A stretch of 64,000 nucleotides of DNA from Alicyclobacillus kakegawensis NBRC 103104 (GCF_001552655.1 NZ_BCRP01000010.1:57813-121812); one strand, 5' to 3'. Positions 36,602 to 46,145 are shown, counted from the first letter of the stretch. Numbers and translations: made by a program. Notes: generated from the sequence alone by a model not told the origin.

Positions 36602-36628
36602 TATAGATCGAAAACACAACTCTGCGAA
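36600..36628 (-). promoter_or_regulatory. bcd promoter
   Basis: On the minus strand TTCGCA (36623-36628), a 17-base spacer and a perfect TATAAT (36600-36605). Initiation would fall inside the cre site about 135 bases before the bcd start. The rest of the 36458-36805 gap holds no other gene I can support. Confidence 0.6.
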
Positions 36629-36805
36629 CTGTCGTCAGGGATTTCCGTCTCCCATCTTTATATATAGCAACCGCGCAGAGAAATGCCAAGGACTTTTGGA
36701 TATGATAGAATGAAGCCAGAACCCGGAAGAGAATTCGGGAACCACAGACTCATGTTGCGCAGCGCTTGCATCCCATGCCTACATGTGGAAGGGAAGGACC
36801 TGGCC

Positions 36806-37075
36806 TTGCGTTCCTTGGCTGCCTGGATGATCTTGCTGGTCGTCTTCTTGCTCGCCGGCGAAGGATTCAATCTGTTTCGAGTCCATGCCGAACTGTGGCT
36901 GGCGTTCGGCCAACCGAGGGACGCATGGTGGGCTGTCTTCGGCGTGCTGCTGGGTCTGGGCGCGACCGCCTGGTTGGGCGGGTTTATTTACTACCGGGAC
37001 AAAAAACGCGGCAAGCTGGGCAAACGAGCCCGGCGTTCCCGCCCAACGCATGCGCCCCCTCGTGACGTGCTCTGA
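36806..37075 (+). CDS. yqzF: DUF2627 family membrane protein YqzF
   Basis: About 89 residues, two membrane helices (about 3-22 and 38-60) followed by the family signature GGFIYYRDKKRGKL and a basic tail. YqzF lies next to the bkd genes in Bacillus, matching this place beside bcd. TTG 36806 is chosen for GGAAGG 8 bases upstream; longer in-frame starts exist. Function unknown. Confidence 0.7.
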   Translation: MRSLAAWMILLVVFLLAGEGFNLFRVHAELWLAFGQPRDAWWAVFGVLLGLGATAWLGGFIYYRDKKRGKLGKRARRSRPTHAPPRDVL

Positions 37076-37146
37076 CGCTGTCTGCGCCCTGGCCCGGGTC
37101 ACCAGGCGACATCCGCCGCTCCACAGTCAACCCAGGTCCATGCAGC

Positions 37147-37644
37147 TCAGTCCACGCGTACAAAGTCTCCACTCTGGCCGCCCGATTTTCGCAACAGACG
37201 AATGCACTCAATCGTCATTTCTCGATCCACAGCCTTGCACATGTCGTATACGGTTAGGGCCGCCACACTGCATGCGGTCAAAGCTTCCATCTCCACCCCG
37301 GTCGCATAGGTTGTGCTCACGCTCGCCGTCAATTGCAGGAGGGCAGTGTCATGGCTGTCCGCAGGTAACCACTGGCTGACCACCTCCACTTTGCTCAACG
37401 GCAGGGGATGGCACAATGGAATCAGGTCAGAGGTCCGCTTCGCCCCCATCGTACCGGCCAACTCAGCGACTACTGTCACATCCCCTTTGGCAATGGATTG
37501 ACTCTCCACCAACTGGCGGGTCCTTGCTGCCATGCGCACGCGCGCCTCCGCCACCGCCTCGCGCCGGGTGGCCGGTTTGCCACTCACGTCGACCATGCGT
37601 GGTCGCCCGCGGTCATCAAAATGGGTGAACCCCTTCTCCAGCAT
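37147..37644 (-). CDS. moaC: Cyclic pyranopterin monophosphate synthase MoaC
   Basis: 165 residues. MVDVSGKPATRREAVAEA, LIPLCHPLPLS and GVEMEALTACSVAALTVYDMCKAVD are MoaC hallmarks. Converts 3',8-cH2GTP (from MoaA) to cPMP in molybdopterin synthesis. AGGAGG precedes ATG 37644. Divergent from the moaD-moaE fusion; moaA is not in the window. Confidence 0.92.
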   Translation of the reverse strand: MLEKGFTHFDDRGRPRMVDVSGKPATRREAVAEARVRMAARTRQLVESQSIAKGDVTVVAELAGTMGAKRTSDLIPLCHPLPLSKVEVVSQWLPADSHDTALLQLTASVSTTYATGVEMEALTACSVAALTVYDMCKAVDREMTIECIRLLRKSGGQSGDFVRVD

Positions 37645-37717
37645 GTATGATTCCTCCTGTTGCAGACAGTCGACGCTCACGTTTCGATATGGTATCGTCA
37701 CATTGAGGTGATGGGAC

Positions 37718-38410
37718 GTGAAGATCCGTGTCCGACTGTTCGCAGGGATTGCAGAGACGATACAACTGCGTGAACTCACCCTCAATGTACCTGTAGGCAC
37801 ATCCATCCTGCAACTGCGCCATCATCTGATGGAACAATACCCGCAAGCCAGCCAAGAGATTGCACAAGCCATGATGGCGATTAACCGGTCCTACGCTGAC
37901 GATGGCGCCACGCTGCATGAGGGCGACGAAATAGGAATTATACCTCCGGTCAGCGGTGGAGACGCTCTGCCCTCATGTGTCATCAGTGCCCATCCACTGG
38001 ATGTCGCACAGGCGTTTCATCAACTGGAAAGCGTCCACCATGGCGGCACGGTCTTGTTTGTGGGGACGGTACGCGAGTGGACGCGTGGTCGGCAAACCAG
38101 CCATTTGGAGTATGAAGCCTACACCGACATGGCCCTGGCCCAGATGAAAAAGATTGAAGACGATGTGAAAGCCATGTATCCAGATGTCTGGACCCTGCAG
38201 TGGCACCGGATTGGGCGTCTGCTCCCGAGTGAAATCGCTGTCATCTGCGCCGCCTCTGCACCACACCGCGCCGATGCGTTCGCGGCCTCACGCATGCTGA
38301 TTGACCGCCTTAAGAAAGAAGTACCCATCTGGAAAAAGGAGTTTTACGCGAACGGCGAAACCACCTGGAAAAGCAATCCAGAGGCCGCTCGTGAGCCCGA
38401 GGAAGGCTGA
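37718..38410 (+). CDS. MoaD-MoaE fusion (molybdopterin synthase)
   Basis: 230 residues. Residues 1 to about 81 form a MoaD ubiquitin-like domain (FAGIAETIQ, then PPVSGGD), and about 85 to 225 form MoaE (HHGGTVLFVGTVRE, LEYEAYTDMALAQM, IWKKEFY with catalytic lysines). Because the Gly-Gly is followed at once by MoaE, the thiocarboxylate can form only if the chain is cut after Gly-Gly. GTG start with GAGGTG upstream. Shares an intergenic promoter region with moaC. Confidence 0.85.
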   Translation: MKIRVRLFAGIAETIQLRELTLNVPVGTSILQLRHHLMEQYPQASQEIAQAMMAINRSYADDGATLHEGDEIGIIPPVSGGDALPSCVISAHPLDVAQAFHQLESVHHGGTVLFVGTVREWTRGRQTSHLEYEAYTDMALAQMKKIEDDVKAMYPDVWTLQWHRIGRLLPSEIAVICAASAPHRADAFAASRMLIDRLKKEVPIWKKEFYANGETTWKSNPEAAREPEEG

Positions 38411-38462
38411 AGACAAGGGGGCCAGGCGTCGATCAAGCGCTGCCCGCCAGAAAAAACCCGGA

Positions 38463-39461
38463 TTATGCGCACATCCATTGGTAGACTCCTTCCTCATCAG
38501 GAGCCACGTACGCCAGACCCTCGTCTTGCAGCCAGTCCAGATACCCTAACGTCTCCGAGAGGATGAGGGAAACTTGGTCGGTGTGCCGCGGGAACAGGAG
38601 GCGCGCCAGCTCGTAAGCGTTGATAGGAGAATGCCGACACAAGCACTGCAAGACATTCTGCCTGCGCACCTCCAGCTCCTGGAGACGCCGATGAATGAGC
38701 GGCACCGAATCCACAATCACCGGGCCATGGCCTGGATACGTGGTTTTGATGGGCAGCTGTGCCAGCTCCCGCAAACTGCGGCGGTAGTCGAGCAGACTGC
38801 GGCTGCGTTCGGCTGCAGTCCCCGAGTCCGCGCCTGGCAGCGGTTCAATAATAGGATTGGGAGAAATGTGCGGGAGCAGTTGGTCACCGGCCAGCAACTC
38901 CCCGCTGTCGCTGTTCCACAGGGCAATCGCCGCCTGCGCGTGTCCAGGCACTTCAAAGACCTGGAACTGGGGCAGTGGCGGTAACGGTTCTCCGGCACGT
39001 ACAGGATGGGTAACTACCGACCGGTCGTTCCAACGATGGAACAATAAAAGCCCCTCCAGCGCTCTCGCCGCGGCTTCCTCGGGAACCCCCATGTCATGGT
39101 ACAAACGGCGATAAAATTCTGCGCGGTACGCATCGTGCGCTCCCCCCGGCTCCAGCCAGTCCGAAACACGCGGATGGCTGTAAACCGGTACGCCCTGCGC
39201 CTGGAAACGCCGCGTGTTGCCGACATGATCCACGTGACCGTGAGTCAAGACAATGCCCGTCACGTCCGCGGGTGTCAGTCCGTACTGCGCCAATCCGCTC
39301 ACCAGCGCGTCCCAGGCCGGGGCGTACCGAGGTCCACAGTCGACCAGTAGACACTGTCCCATTCCGCACAAGAGATAGGCATTAACCGGGCCCACCGGCA
39401 ACGGCGTCGGCAGTTCCAGCGGATAAACTGTCACATGGTCGCAAAGAAGCTGTGCGTGCAT
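38463..39461 (-). CDS. MBL-fold metallo-hydrolase
   Basis: About 332 residues. Zinc motif LTHGHVDHVG, later ligands in EVPGHAQAAI and TYPGHGPVI, and a C-terminal winged-helix-like region (lactamase-like protein 2 group). Substrate unknown; could be a thioesterase or glyoxalase-like enzyme. ATG 39461 set by GGAAGG. Confidence 0.8.
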   Translation of the reverse strand: MHAQLLCDHVTVYPLELPTPLPVGPVNAYLLCGMGQCLLVDCGPRYAPAWDALVSGLAQYGLTPADVTGIVLTHGHVDHVGNTRRFQAQGVPVYSHPRVSDWLEPGGAHDAYRAEFYRRLYHDMGVPEEAAARALEGLLLFHRWNDRSVVTHPVRAGEPLPPLPQFQVFEVPGHAQAAIALWNSDSGELLAGDQLLPHISPNPIIEPLPGADSGTAAERSRSLLDYRRSLRELAQLPIKTTYPGHGPVIVDSVPLIHRRLQELEVRRQNVLQCLCRHSPINAYELARLLFPRHTDQVSLILSETLGYLDWLQDEGLAYVAPDEEGVYQWMCA

Positions 39462-39651
39462 ATCCAGCCCTTCCTTTCGGCCCTTCGCGCGGCGTGCAAT
39501 CGTCACGCCTTTGCGTTCATGATACGCAATCGTGCAATGACCCGCAATTCTTCTAAACTATGAGGGCGGTTCATAGAATGGTGTATAGGACAGGCCCACC
39601 CCCGCATCTTGCCCCAGTCCGCAGCGATGAACGACGGAAAGGAGAAGGCTC

Positions 39652-40980
39652 ATGCCAAAAGCACGCACTCGCCAGGTTGCCCGGTTTATCCTCTCGTTGG
39701 TCTGGATCATGGTCTTGAGCTGTGGGTGCTTGGGCGGAGTCAGGTGGATATACGGAGCACAGGGCACAGCAAAGCTCGAGGCCTCCCGTTTGGCCACGGC
39801 GGCCGTCACCGAATGGGTCGGAACCGCCCAATACGAAAAGGCAGACCAAGTGCAACGCCGCAGTTTGATGGCCGCCCTGGGCCAGATCTTGAATCTTCCG
39901 TTCACGCAACCCTTGACGATGATCACGAGTCAACTGCCGGCAACCCAAGCCCCCTATGTACCCGCGTCATCGGATCAGGCCGGGTTGTTTCAGACCATCA
40001 CCCAATGGGAGAGCAAGTCGCCGCAGGAGAAGCCGATTGCGATGGGCTGGATTCCCTACAACAACGTGCCAGCCACCATTGAAATGATTCGTGAGAGCCC
40101 GGGTATCACGGTAGTAAGTCCGAAGTGGCTCACCCTTAACAGCGACGGGTCGATCACCAGCCGCGTTCAACCCGAAGTGACGAAATACGCACACCAGCAC
40201 GGGATTGCCGTGTGGGCCCTCGTGGATAACCAATTCCGATCCAGCTTGACCCATCAGGTTCTCTCCTCGCCGGCGGCCCGCCGGCGTGCCGTGCAGCAAC
40301 TGGTCCATGTGGTGAAGATTCAAGACCTGGATGGACTGAACATCGATTTTGAGAATGTGTACAGCGCCGATGAGAACGCGTTGACCCAGTTTGTGGGGGA
40401 ATTGCATAAAGCGTTGGCGCCCTTGCACAAGACCTTATCTATAGACATCACGACCGACATCGTATTCCTTCGCGACGACGCGGCCTACTTTCACGCCGGG
40501 CTGGCGGCGCAGGCAGACTACATCGCGCTCATGGCCTATGATGAACACTGGGGAGGAGACAAGACACCCGGTCCAGTGGCCGATGTTCCCTGGGTCACGC
40601 AGGCGGTCGAAGACCTTCTGAACACCGGAGTGCCGGCCGACAAGGTCATACTCGGCGTGCCTTTCTATGGACGCTTCTGGTATGTTCACAAAGCCGGATG
40701 GGTGTCCGACACAGCGGTGGCGCTTCCCAATGTTGATGAGATTCTGCGGATTCACCACGCGACCGCCCATTGGGACGACAAACTGGGTGTCGCCACCGTC
40801 CGCTACCCCAAACCGGACGGATACGAGGTTGGTTGGTACGACACCCCGCGGACCCTGGCCAAAAAACTCAATTTGGTCAGTGAATATGGGTTGGCAGGCG
40901 TGGCGGTCTGGTCGCTCAGCCTATCCGACAAACAGACCTGGACCGCACTCACGGACAACCTGCGGCAGGCCCTGTCTTGA
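39652..40980 (+). CDS. Glycoside hydrolase family 18 protein, spore germination type
   Basis: 442 residues. N-terminal membrane anchor or signal (about 10-35), then a GH18 barrel with catalytic DGLNIDFEN (DxxDxE), MAYDEHW, and VPFYGRFW. No LysM repeats. Resembles YaaH/SleL/YdhD cortex-lytic N-acetylglucosaminidases, which act on muramic-delta-lactam cortex. AAAGGAG precedes ATG. Probably envelope-bound; a role in germination is an inference. Confidence 0.82.
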   Translation: MPKARTRQVARFILSLVWIMVLSCGCLGGVRWIYGAQGTAKLEASRLATAAVTEWVGTAQYEKADQVQRRSLMAALGQILNLPFTQPLTMITSQLPATQAPYVPASSDQAGLFQTITQWESKSPQEKPIAMGWIPYNNVPATIEMIRESPGITVVSPKWLTLNSDGSITSRVQPEVTKYAHQHGIAVWALVDNQFRSSLTHQVLSSPAARRRAVQQLVHVVKIQDLDGLNIDFENVYSADENALTQFVGELHKALAPLHKTLSIDITTDIVFLRDDAAYFHAGLAAQADYIALMAYDEHWGGDKTPGPVADVPWVTQAVEDLLNTGVPADKVILGVPFYGRFWYVHKAGWVSDTAVALPNVDEILRIHHATAHWDDKLGVATVRYPKPDGYEVGWYDTPRTLAKKLNLVSEYGLAGVAVWSLSLSDKQTWTALTDNLRQALS

Positions 40981-41084
40981 TTGCACAAGAGTGGCGGTAG
41001 CGGTCCTGCCGCCGGAACCGGCGGAAAGGCGGGAGTTATCCCCCCTGCATCTCGGCGGCTACATCGCGGCTCCCAACCCAGGTG

Positions 41085-41231
41085 CTACGACCGCCCCTCG
41101 AGCATGCGCCGCAACTGCTCCAACTGCTTGCGGACCTGAGCTTGCCGGCGGATGAGCGACAACACGTAAACCAGCGTGCCCACCCAGACCACACCGACGG
41201 CTGCCCACAGGTAAATCAACGAATCCCTCAT
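41085..41231 (-). CDS. ccmD: CcmD family protein
   Basis: 48 residues: one membrane helix (YLWAAVGVVWVGTLVYVLSLI) and a charged cytoplasmic tail with QVRKQLEQLRRMLEG, the CcmD pattern. ATG 41231 overlaps the ccmC stop; GGGAGGGGG upstream. Stabilises release of holo-CcmE from the CcmABC complex. Confidence 0.75.
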   Translation of the reverse strand: MRDSLIYLWAAVGVVWVGTLVYVLSLIRRQAQVRKQLEQLRRMLEGRS

Positions 41232-41938
41232 CAGCGTCCCCCTCCCTGTACATGCGCTGCCTGCCCGCGGGCGCGACGGATCTGTTCCCGCATGCGAATG
41301 GCCTCCATGCGGGTAATTTCCAGCTGAAAACGCAGCCAGAACAGCAGACAAAACAACAGAAGGAACGCCACAAAGCCCAACAGCAAGGGCCACGTCATGG
41401 AATCCGGCATGTGAAAGCCACTGTCGTCAATGACGGTGGGATGAATCGAACGCCACCAGGTGACCGATTCGTGAATGATGGGGACGTCGAGGAACGCCAC
41501 AATGGCGTAGACTGCCGCCACCCTGCCACGCCGCTCCACCCCATCAATCGTCTGGCGCAGCAACAGATACGCAACGTACAGGAACCACAGGATGAGCGTG
41601 GTGGTCAGCCTGGGGTCCCAGGTCCACCAGGTATTCCAGACCGGGCGTCCCCAGAGCGACCCCGTCAGCAGGGTGAACGTGGTAAACAGTAGACCTATCT
41701 CAGCCGCGCTGGCAGCGGCGAGGTCCCACGTCAGCCGGCGTCGTATCAGATACCCCACGGATGCGGCGAAGCTTACGAAAAACGCCAGCAGAGCGGTCCA
41801 AGCACTGTTGACGTGGACATAGAGAATGCGCACGAGGTCTCCCATGTGGACCTCGGGCGGCGAAAGAACCAACGCGCACCACAGGAACACCAACATCCAG
41901 GCCCCCACCAGAGCGACGAACAGGATGTTCGGTTTCAT
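41231..41938 (-). CDS. ccmC: Cytochrome c biogenesis protein CcmC
   Basis: 235 residues, about six membrane helices with the tryptophan-rich heme-handling motif NTWWTWDPRLTTTLILW and flanking histidines. Passes heme to CcmE. GGAGGTG precedes ATG 41938, which lies just after ccmB. Confidence 0.88.
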   Translation of the reverse strand: MKPNILFVALVGAWMLVFLWCALVLSPPEVHMGDLVRILYVHVNSAWTALLAFFVSFAASVGYLIRRRLTWDLAAASAAEIGLLFTTFTLLTGSLWGRPVWNTWWTWDPRLTTTLILWFLYVAYLLLRQTIDGVERRGRVAAVYAIVAFLDVPIIHESVTWWRSIHPTVIDDSGFHMPDSMTWPLLLGFVAFLLLFCLLFWLRFQLEITRMEAIRMREQIRRARGQAAHVQGGGR

Positions 41939-41939
41939 A

Positions 41940-42611
41940 TCACACCTCCAGCAGCGTCTCGTAGACCAACCAGGGCAACGCACCAAACAGTATGAGATAG
42001 CCCAGCACGACATCCAGCCAAACCGAGGGCCAAGGGTTTCCAGCCAGCATGGCGGCGCTGAGCCTTGTCAGTGCCAAAAACAAGGGAACGGCCAGAGGAA
42101 ACAGGGCCAGGGGCAAGAGCACCTCGCGCAGGACACTGGACGCGAACACAGTGACCAACAGTCCGCTGATCCCGGACATGCAGGCTCCTCCCATGGCCTG
42201 TACAGCTATAAAGCCCAACGGACGACCGGGCGGCGATGGATGGAGGAAGAGGAAAAAGGCACCTATGGTTACCGCCTGAGCCCACCACAAAAACAGCGTG
42301 GCTGTGGTCCAGCGCGCGTAAAAAATCACGCTGCGGTCAACAGGTAACATCTGCAACGCGTCCCGGGCGCCAAGCTCCCCGTCTCGGGTATGGGTTTGCC
42401 GCGCCGTCACGGCGTTCATGAAGAAGACCATCATCCACAGGAGGCCGGCCGACCAGTCCGCGCTGAGGCGGTCCGGCGCTCCCAAGGCCAGGCCGAGCAG
42501 GAGCACCAACAGGACCCCCAGGACCGGAGCCGACACCACAACGCGAGCGCGCCGCAATTCCTGGCGCACATCGCTTGCCACCAGCCATGCATACACCCGG
42601 ACCGCGGTCAT
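41940..42611 (-). CDS. ccmB: Heme exporter permease CcmB
   Basis: 223 residues, six membrane helices; SGISGLLVTVFASSVLREVLLPLALFPLAVPLF-like segments fit CcmB. Starts at ATG 42611, overlapping the ccmA stop by 4 bases. Confidence 0.85.
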   Translation of the reverse strand: MTAVRVYAWLVASDVRQELRRARVVVSAPVLGVLLVLLLGLALGAPDRLSADWSAGLLWMMVFFMNAVTARQTHTRDGELGARDALQMLPVDRSVIFYARWTTATLFLWWAQAVTIGAFFLFLHPSPPGRPLGFIAVQAMGGACMSGISGLLVTVFASSVLREVLLPLALFPLAVPLFLALTRLSAAMLAGNPWPSVWLDVVLGYLILFGALPWLVYETLLEV

Positions 42612-43234
42612 TGAAGCACCTCGAGTTGGCCGTTGTGCAAGGTCAGCCCCACATCGGCCTGTGCCCAGGTCTCTTCCTCATGCGTTACCAAAAATACCGT
42701 TTTCCCGGCGGCACACGCTGTATCCAGTACATCCCCGACCCATTCCCGCGCCTCTTCGTCCAAGCCGTCGAACGGTTCATCCAACAAAATCAGTTCAGGG
42801 TCATGCAGGAAGGCGCGCGCCATGGCCGCCCTCTGCCGCTGCCCCTTGGATAGCTGCCGCACCGGCAGTTGGGCGCACTCCGTCAGTCCCGCCGCGTCCG
42901 TCCACCACCTGGCGCAGCGGCCAGCCTGCGACAACCCGTACAAACGGCTGAACCAAACGAGGTTCTCCAATACTGTCAGGTCCCCGTAGAGCATCGGAGA
43001 CTCCAACACCACCCCCATCCGCCTGCGATCCTGTACCCTCATCGGGCGTCCGGACCACAGGAGGCGTCCGCGGGTGGGTCTTGTCAGACCGGCCATGATG
43101 CGCAACAGGGTGGTCTTTCCGCTCCCATTGGGCGCACGTAACGCATAACGTTGTCCGGCCTCCAGGCGGAGCGTGATGTCTTCCAATACGACCCGGAAAT
43201 TAAACTCTTTCGTGACATCGCACAACGCCAACAT
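42608..43234 (-). CDS. ccmA: Heme exporter ATP-binding protein CcmA
   Basis: 208 residues, ABC ATPase. Walker A APNGSGKTT (first residue Ala instead of the usual Gly), signature LSKGQRQRAAMARA, Walker B LILLDEPFDGLD, and switch His in VTHEEE. Powers release of heme-CcmE. AAGGAG precedes ATG 43234. Confidence 0.85.
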   Translation of the reverse strand: MLALCDVTKEFNFRVVLEDITLRLEAGQRYALRAPNGSGKTTLLRIMAGLTRPTRGRLLWSGRPMRVQDRRRMGVVLESPMLYGDLTVLENLVWFSRLYGLSQAGRCARWWTDAAGLTECAQLPVRQLSKGQRQRAAMARAFLHDPELILLDEPFDGLDEEAREWVGDVLDTACAAGKTVFLVTHEEETWAQADVGLTLHNGQLEVLQ

Positions 43235-43268
43235 ATCCGTTACTCCTTGCTAGGAATCTTTCCTGTAG

Positions 43269-44099
43269 TCAGCCGTCACGTCTCGCGTCGTGTGACGTCC
43301 CGTCCATCGGAGTGCGGCTTGCCGACTCCCGCCACGGCCCGTAAAGTCCGCCCAGCTGGCGAGACCCAAGCCGGCCCGCCCGCTCATGCCCCAAGATCCC
43401 CAACGAGAACACGATGGCCGCCAACAGCAGATTGCCCACGGCTTCCGCCGTATGCACGGTGGAGTCGGCCGTCTTGCCAATCACCGGAAGACCCAGACTG
43501 GAAGAACTCGCGGCGGCCGTTGGCAGCTGTTGAATGCTGACTGGCAGGTCGGCGCGTGCAGCCAGCCCCGGGTGTGTGAACACCCGATACACGGTCCCCG
43601 AAATCGCTACCGTATCGGTCTGCGTGGACAAATTGGAGGCCGACAGAGCGGTGTCCCCGATGGGCAGATACAGGTGCAGTTCCTCCACTGGATACGTCTG
43701 CCCCACATTCACCACGACCGATCCGTTCGGAACCCACGGCACCCAGTAAGTCACTGTGAGGGTGCTGCTCCCTGCCGGGGCACCCCGTGCAACACGCACC
43801 CCTCCGTTCGTGCGGACCAAGACATGGTTACCCATCTGCACGCCGTGAGCGCCATGCGGCAACGGCAGGGTGACGTCCTGTGGCGAGTGACCAGGATTAT
43901 ACACGCGAAGTTGCTCGACAATCTGCAACCGGTGGCTTTGTCCCTCCGGCAGAAAGAAGTAGGCTGCTTCGACCACACGCAGTGTGGAAGCTGCCTCGAC
44001 CGTGCTTGCCCAAGCTCCAGTCAGAGCGAAAACAGAGCATAAGACCCCCAGCAGGAGACGGCCAAACCAGCCACACCAACGGCTAAGACGGGGAGGCAT
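43269..44099 (-). CDS. Unknown exported, C-terminally anchored protein in the ccm cluster
   Basis: 276 residues from ATG 44099, which overlaps the ccmF stop (TGATG). Signal peptide (about 8-36, ending near ASTVEA), two beta-rich Ig-like segments (VYNPGHSPQDVTLPLPHG, then a second with PVEELHLYLPIGD), a Ser/Ala linker and a C-terminal helix (VGNLLLAAIVFSLGILG). No cysteine pair for thioreduction, so not CcmG or CcmH. Coupling to ccmF suggests a role in cytochrome c assembly. No family recognised. Confidence 0.65.
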   Translation of the reverse strand: MPPRLSRWCGWFGRLLLGVLCSVFALTGAWASTVEAASTLRVVEAAYFFLPEGQSHRLQIVEQLRVYNPGHSPQDVTLPLPHGAHGVQMGNHVLVRTNGGVRVARGAPAGSSTLTVTYWVPWVPNGSVVVNVGQTYPVEELHLYLPIGDTALSASNLSTQTDTVAISGTVYRVFTHPGLAARADLPVSIQQLPTAAASSSSLGLPVIGKTADSTVHTAEAVGNLLLAAIVFSLGILGHERAGRLGSRQLGGLYGPWRESASRTPMDGTSHDARRDG

Positions 44100-46120
44100 C
44101 ACGTGCATCCACCCCCTGCCCGGGAGCCCGGACTGGACCAACGCGCGGCCGCGCCCAGCCTGGCGCTCACGCTGCTGGGCCAGAGACTGAACAAGGTGCC
44201 AAAGATCATCAAGTATCCACCCCACCAGATCCAGGACACCAGCGGGTTCAAATGAAAATCAAACACGGCTCGCGTGCCGCCGGACGTGCCTATCATCACG
44301 ACGTATAGATCCGCCAGTGGCCGATTGTAGATGGCAACATTCGTCAAGGGCTGCTGGCCGTCTTCGTAGAAGGTCACGGCAGGGCGCAGCACACCCAACG
44401 TACGGCCCTCCCGGGAGACCACCAAATCGGCGTACATCTGCCGGGTTCCCTCCCCCGGCTTTACGGCCATGTCGGCAAAAGTCAATTGATACGCCCCGAT
44501 GGCAGCCGTCTGGCCCGGAGCCAATACCTGTTGCTTTTCTATGTGATAAGCTCCAGAACCAACCACGCCCACCGCCATCACGGAGAAGGCCAGGTGCACA
44601 CAATACCCCCCCCAACGCCGTCGGTGGTTGGCGATGACCGCGCACAGGCTCCGTCCCAGCCCGTCACCGGTCTCCGCCATCCGTCTGCGCAGGACGGCAA
44701 GCCACTCAGACAAGACGCTGGCCATCACCCACGCGGCAGCCAACATCGCTGCCGCGGTCAGCCAAGGTAATCGCCCGTAAGCTATGTACATCCACAGCGT
44801 GGATACGCCGGCCGCAGCCAACGCCACGAGACCGGAACCCAGTGACGAACGCACAACCTCAACAACCGACGACATTCGCCACGCTATGCGCGGGCCGACC
44901 GCCATGAGAGCCAGCACGACCACGGCCACAGGCAGTGCCACACTGTTGTAAAAAGAAGCGGAGACCACCATTTGTCGACCGACCAGCAGTTGCGACACAA
45001 GCGGGTAGACGGTTCCCCACAAAACAGCAAACATAACGGCCAAGAGCATGAGATTGTTGAGGAGCAGTCCCGACTCGCGGCTGACCACAGCCTGCAGGCG
45101 CCGTCTGGAACGCATGGACCTACCCCGCAACAGGATGGTTGCCACGGAGAATGCCACCACGACGCCGATAAACGTAAGGTAATCCGCTCCCAACGGCCCA
45201 TCGGCAAACGCGTGGATGCTCCACACCGTTCCACTTCTCGTCAGGAACGTCCCAAACAGGGTGAGTATGAATGTCAGGGCGATGAGGACCATGTTCCATA
45301 AAGAGAACAGACCGCGCCGCTCTTGAGCCATCGCGGTGTGGAGAAACGCCGTGGCGGTCAGCCACGGCAGCAAGGAGGCGTTCTCGACCGGATCCCAAGC
45401 CCAATAGCCGCCCCAACCCAGTTCCTCGTATGACCAGTGCGCCCCGTACACGATTCCGATACCGAGAAACAGCCATGCCACCATCGACCAACGGCGAGTC
45501 ACACGCAGCCACGCGTCGCCAGTCTGTTTTAGCCATGCGCAAGCCATGGCGTAAGCATAGGGGACAGTGAAGCCGATGCAGCCAAGGTAGACATTGACAG
45601 GATGAACGGTCATGCCTGGATTCTGCAGCAAAGGATTCAGGTCATTGCCAACGGCCGCAGGGTGAGGCAAGCGCGCGAATGGATTGGCCACCAACACAAT
45701 CAGCACCCCATAAAAAAGGGTGATGCCGCTGAAGATGCAAAGGGCCAGGGCCGCCACCCGCTGCTCACCATCGTGGCGGATGGCCGCCAGAACACTGCCG
45801 TACAGAGTCAGAATCAGCACCCAGAAGAGTAAGGAGCCCGCGTTGCCGCCCCAAAAAGCGGCCATTCGGTAGACGAGAGGCAGGTGCGGCCCCGTATACT
45901 CGGCAACATATGTATAGGCCAGGTTTTCGCTCACCAACAGTTCCACCAAAGCGGCGGAGGCCAGCGCGGCCAGGGCGAACTGAATAAGCATCAGCGCCCG
46001 GCCCACGCGCAGGCGGTTGGGCGTGGGCCTAGCAACCGTCCAGCCGTGCCAGGCCATGGACAGGACGAGAACGGCCAGAAGCACCCGCAAGGCGGCCTGT
46101 CCCAGTTCACCAATCCACAC
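44099..46120 (-). CDS. ccmF: Heme lyase CcmF
   Basis: 673 residues, many membrane helices. WWD-type motif GWGGYWAWDPVENASLLPWL, GTFLTRSGTVWSIHAF and the late SWIWWGGYLMIFG are typical of CcmF/NrfE. It ligates heme from CcmE to CXXCH apocytochromes. GTG 46120 is set by GGGGGG; the frame extends to 46228 without a ribosome site. Confidence 0.88.
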   Translation of the reverse strand: MWIGELGQAALRVLLAVLVLSMAWHGWTVARPTPNRLRVGRALMLIQFALAALASAALVELLVSENLAYTYVAEYTGPHLPLVYRMAAFWGGNAGSLLFWVLILTLYGSVLAAIRHDGEQRVAALALCIFSGITLFYGVLIVLVANPFARLPHPAAVGNDLNPLLQNPGMTVHPVNVYLGCIGFTVPYAYAMACAWLKQTGDAWLRVTRRWSMVAWLFLGIGIVYGAHWSYEELGWGGYWAWDPVENASLLPWLTATAFLHTAMAQERRGLFSLWNMVLIALTFILTLFGTFLTRSGTVWSIHAFADGPLGADYLTFIGVVVAFSVATILLRGRSMRSRRRLQAVVSRESGLLLNNLMLLAVMFAVLWGTVYPLVSQLLVGRQMVVSASFYNSVALPVAVVVLALMAVGPRIAWRMSSVVEVVRSSLGSGLVALAAAGVSTLWMYIAYGRLPWLTAAAMLAAAWVMASVLSEWLAVLRRRMAETGDGLGRSLCAVIANHRRRWGGYCVHLAFSVMAVGVVGSGAYHIEKQQVLAPGQTAAIGAYQLTFADMAVKPGEGTRQMYADLVVSREGRTLGVLRPAVTFYEDGQQPLTNVAIYNRPLADLYVVMIGTSGGTRAVFDFHLNPLVSWIWWGGYLMIFGTLFSLWPSSVSARLGAAARWSSPGSRAGGGCT

Positions 46121-46145
46121 ACAGAGCCCCCCTTGCTCACCTGCT

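Noticed and set aside
41009..41024. CCGCCGG/CCGGCGG palindrome downstream of ccmD
   Set aside because: Loop of two bases and no T tract on either strand, so not called a terminator.
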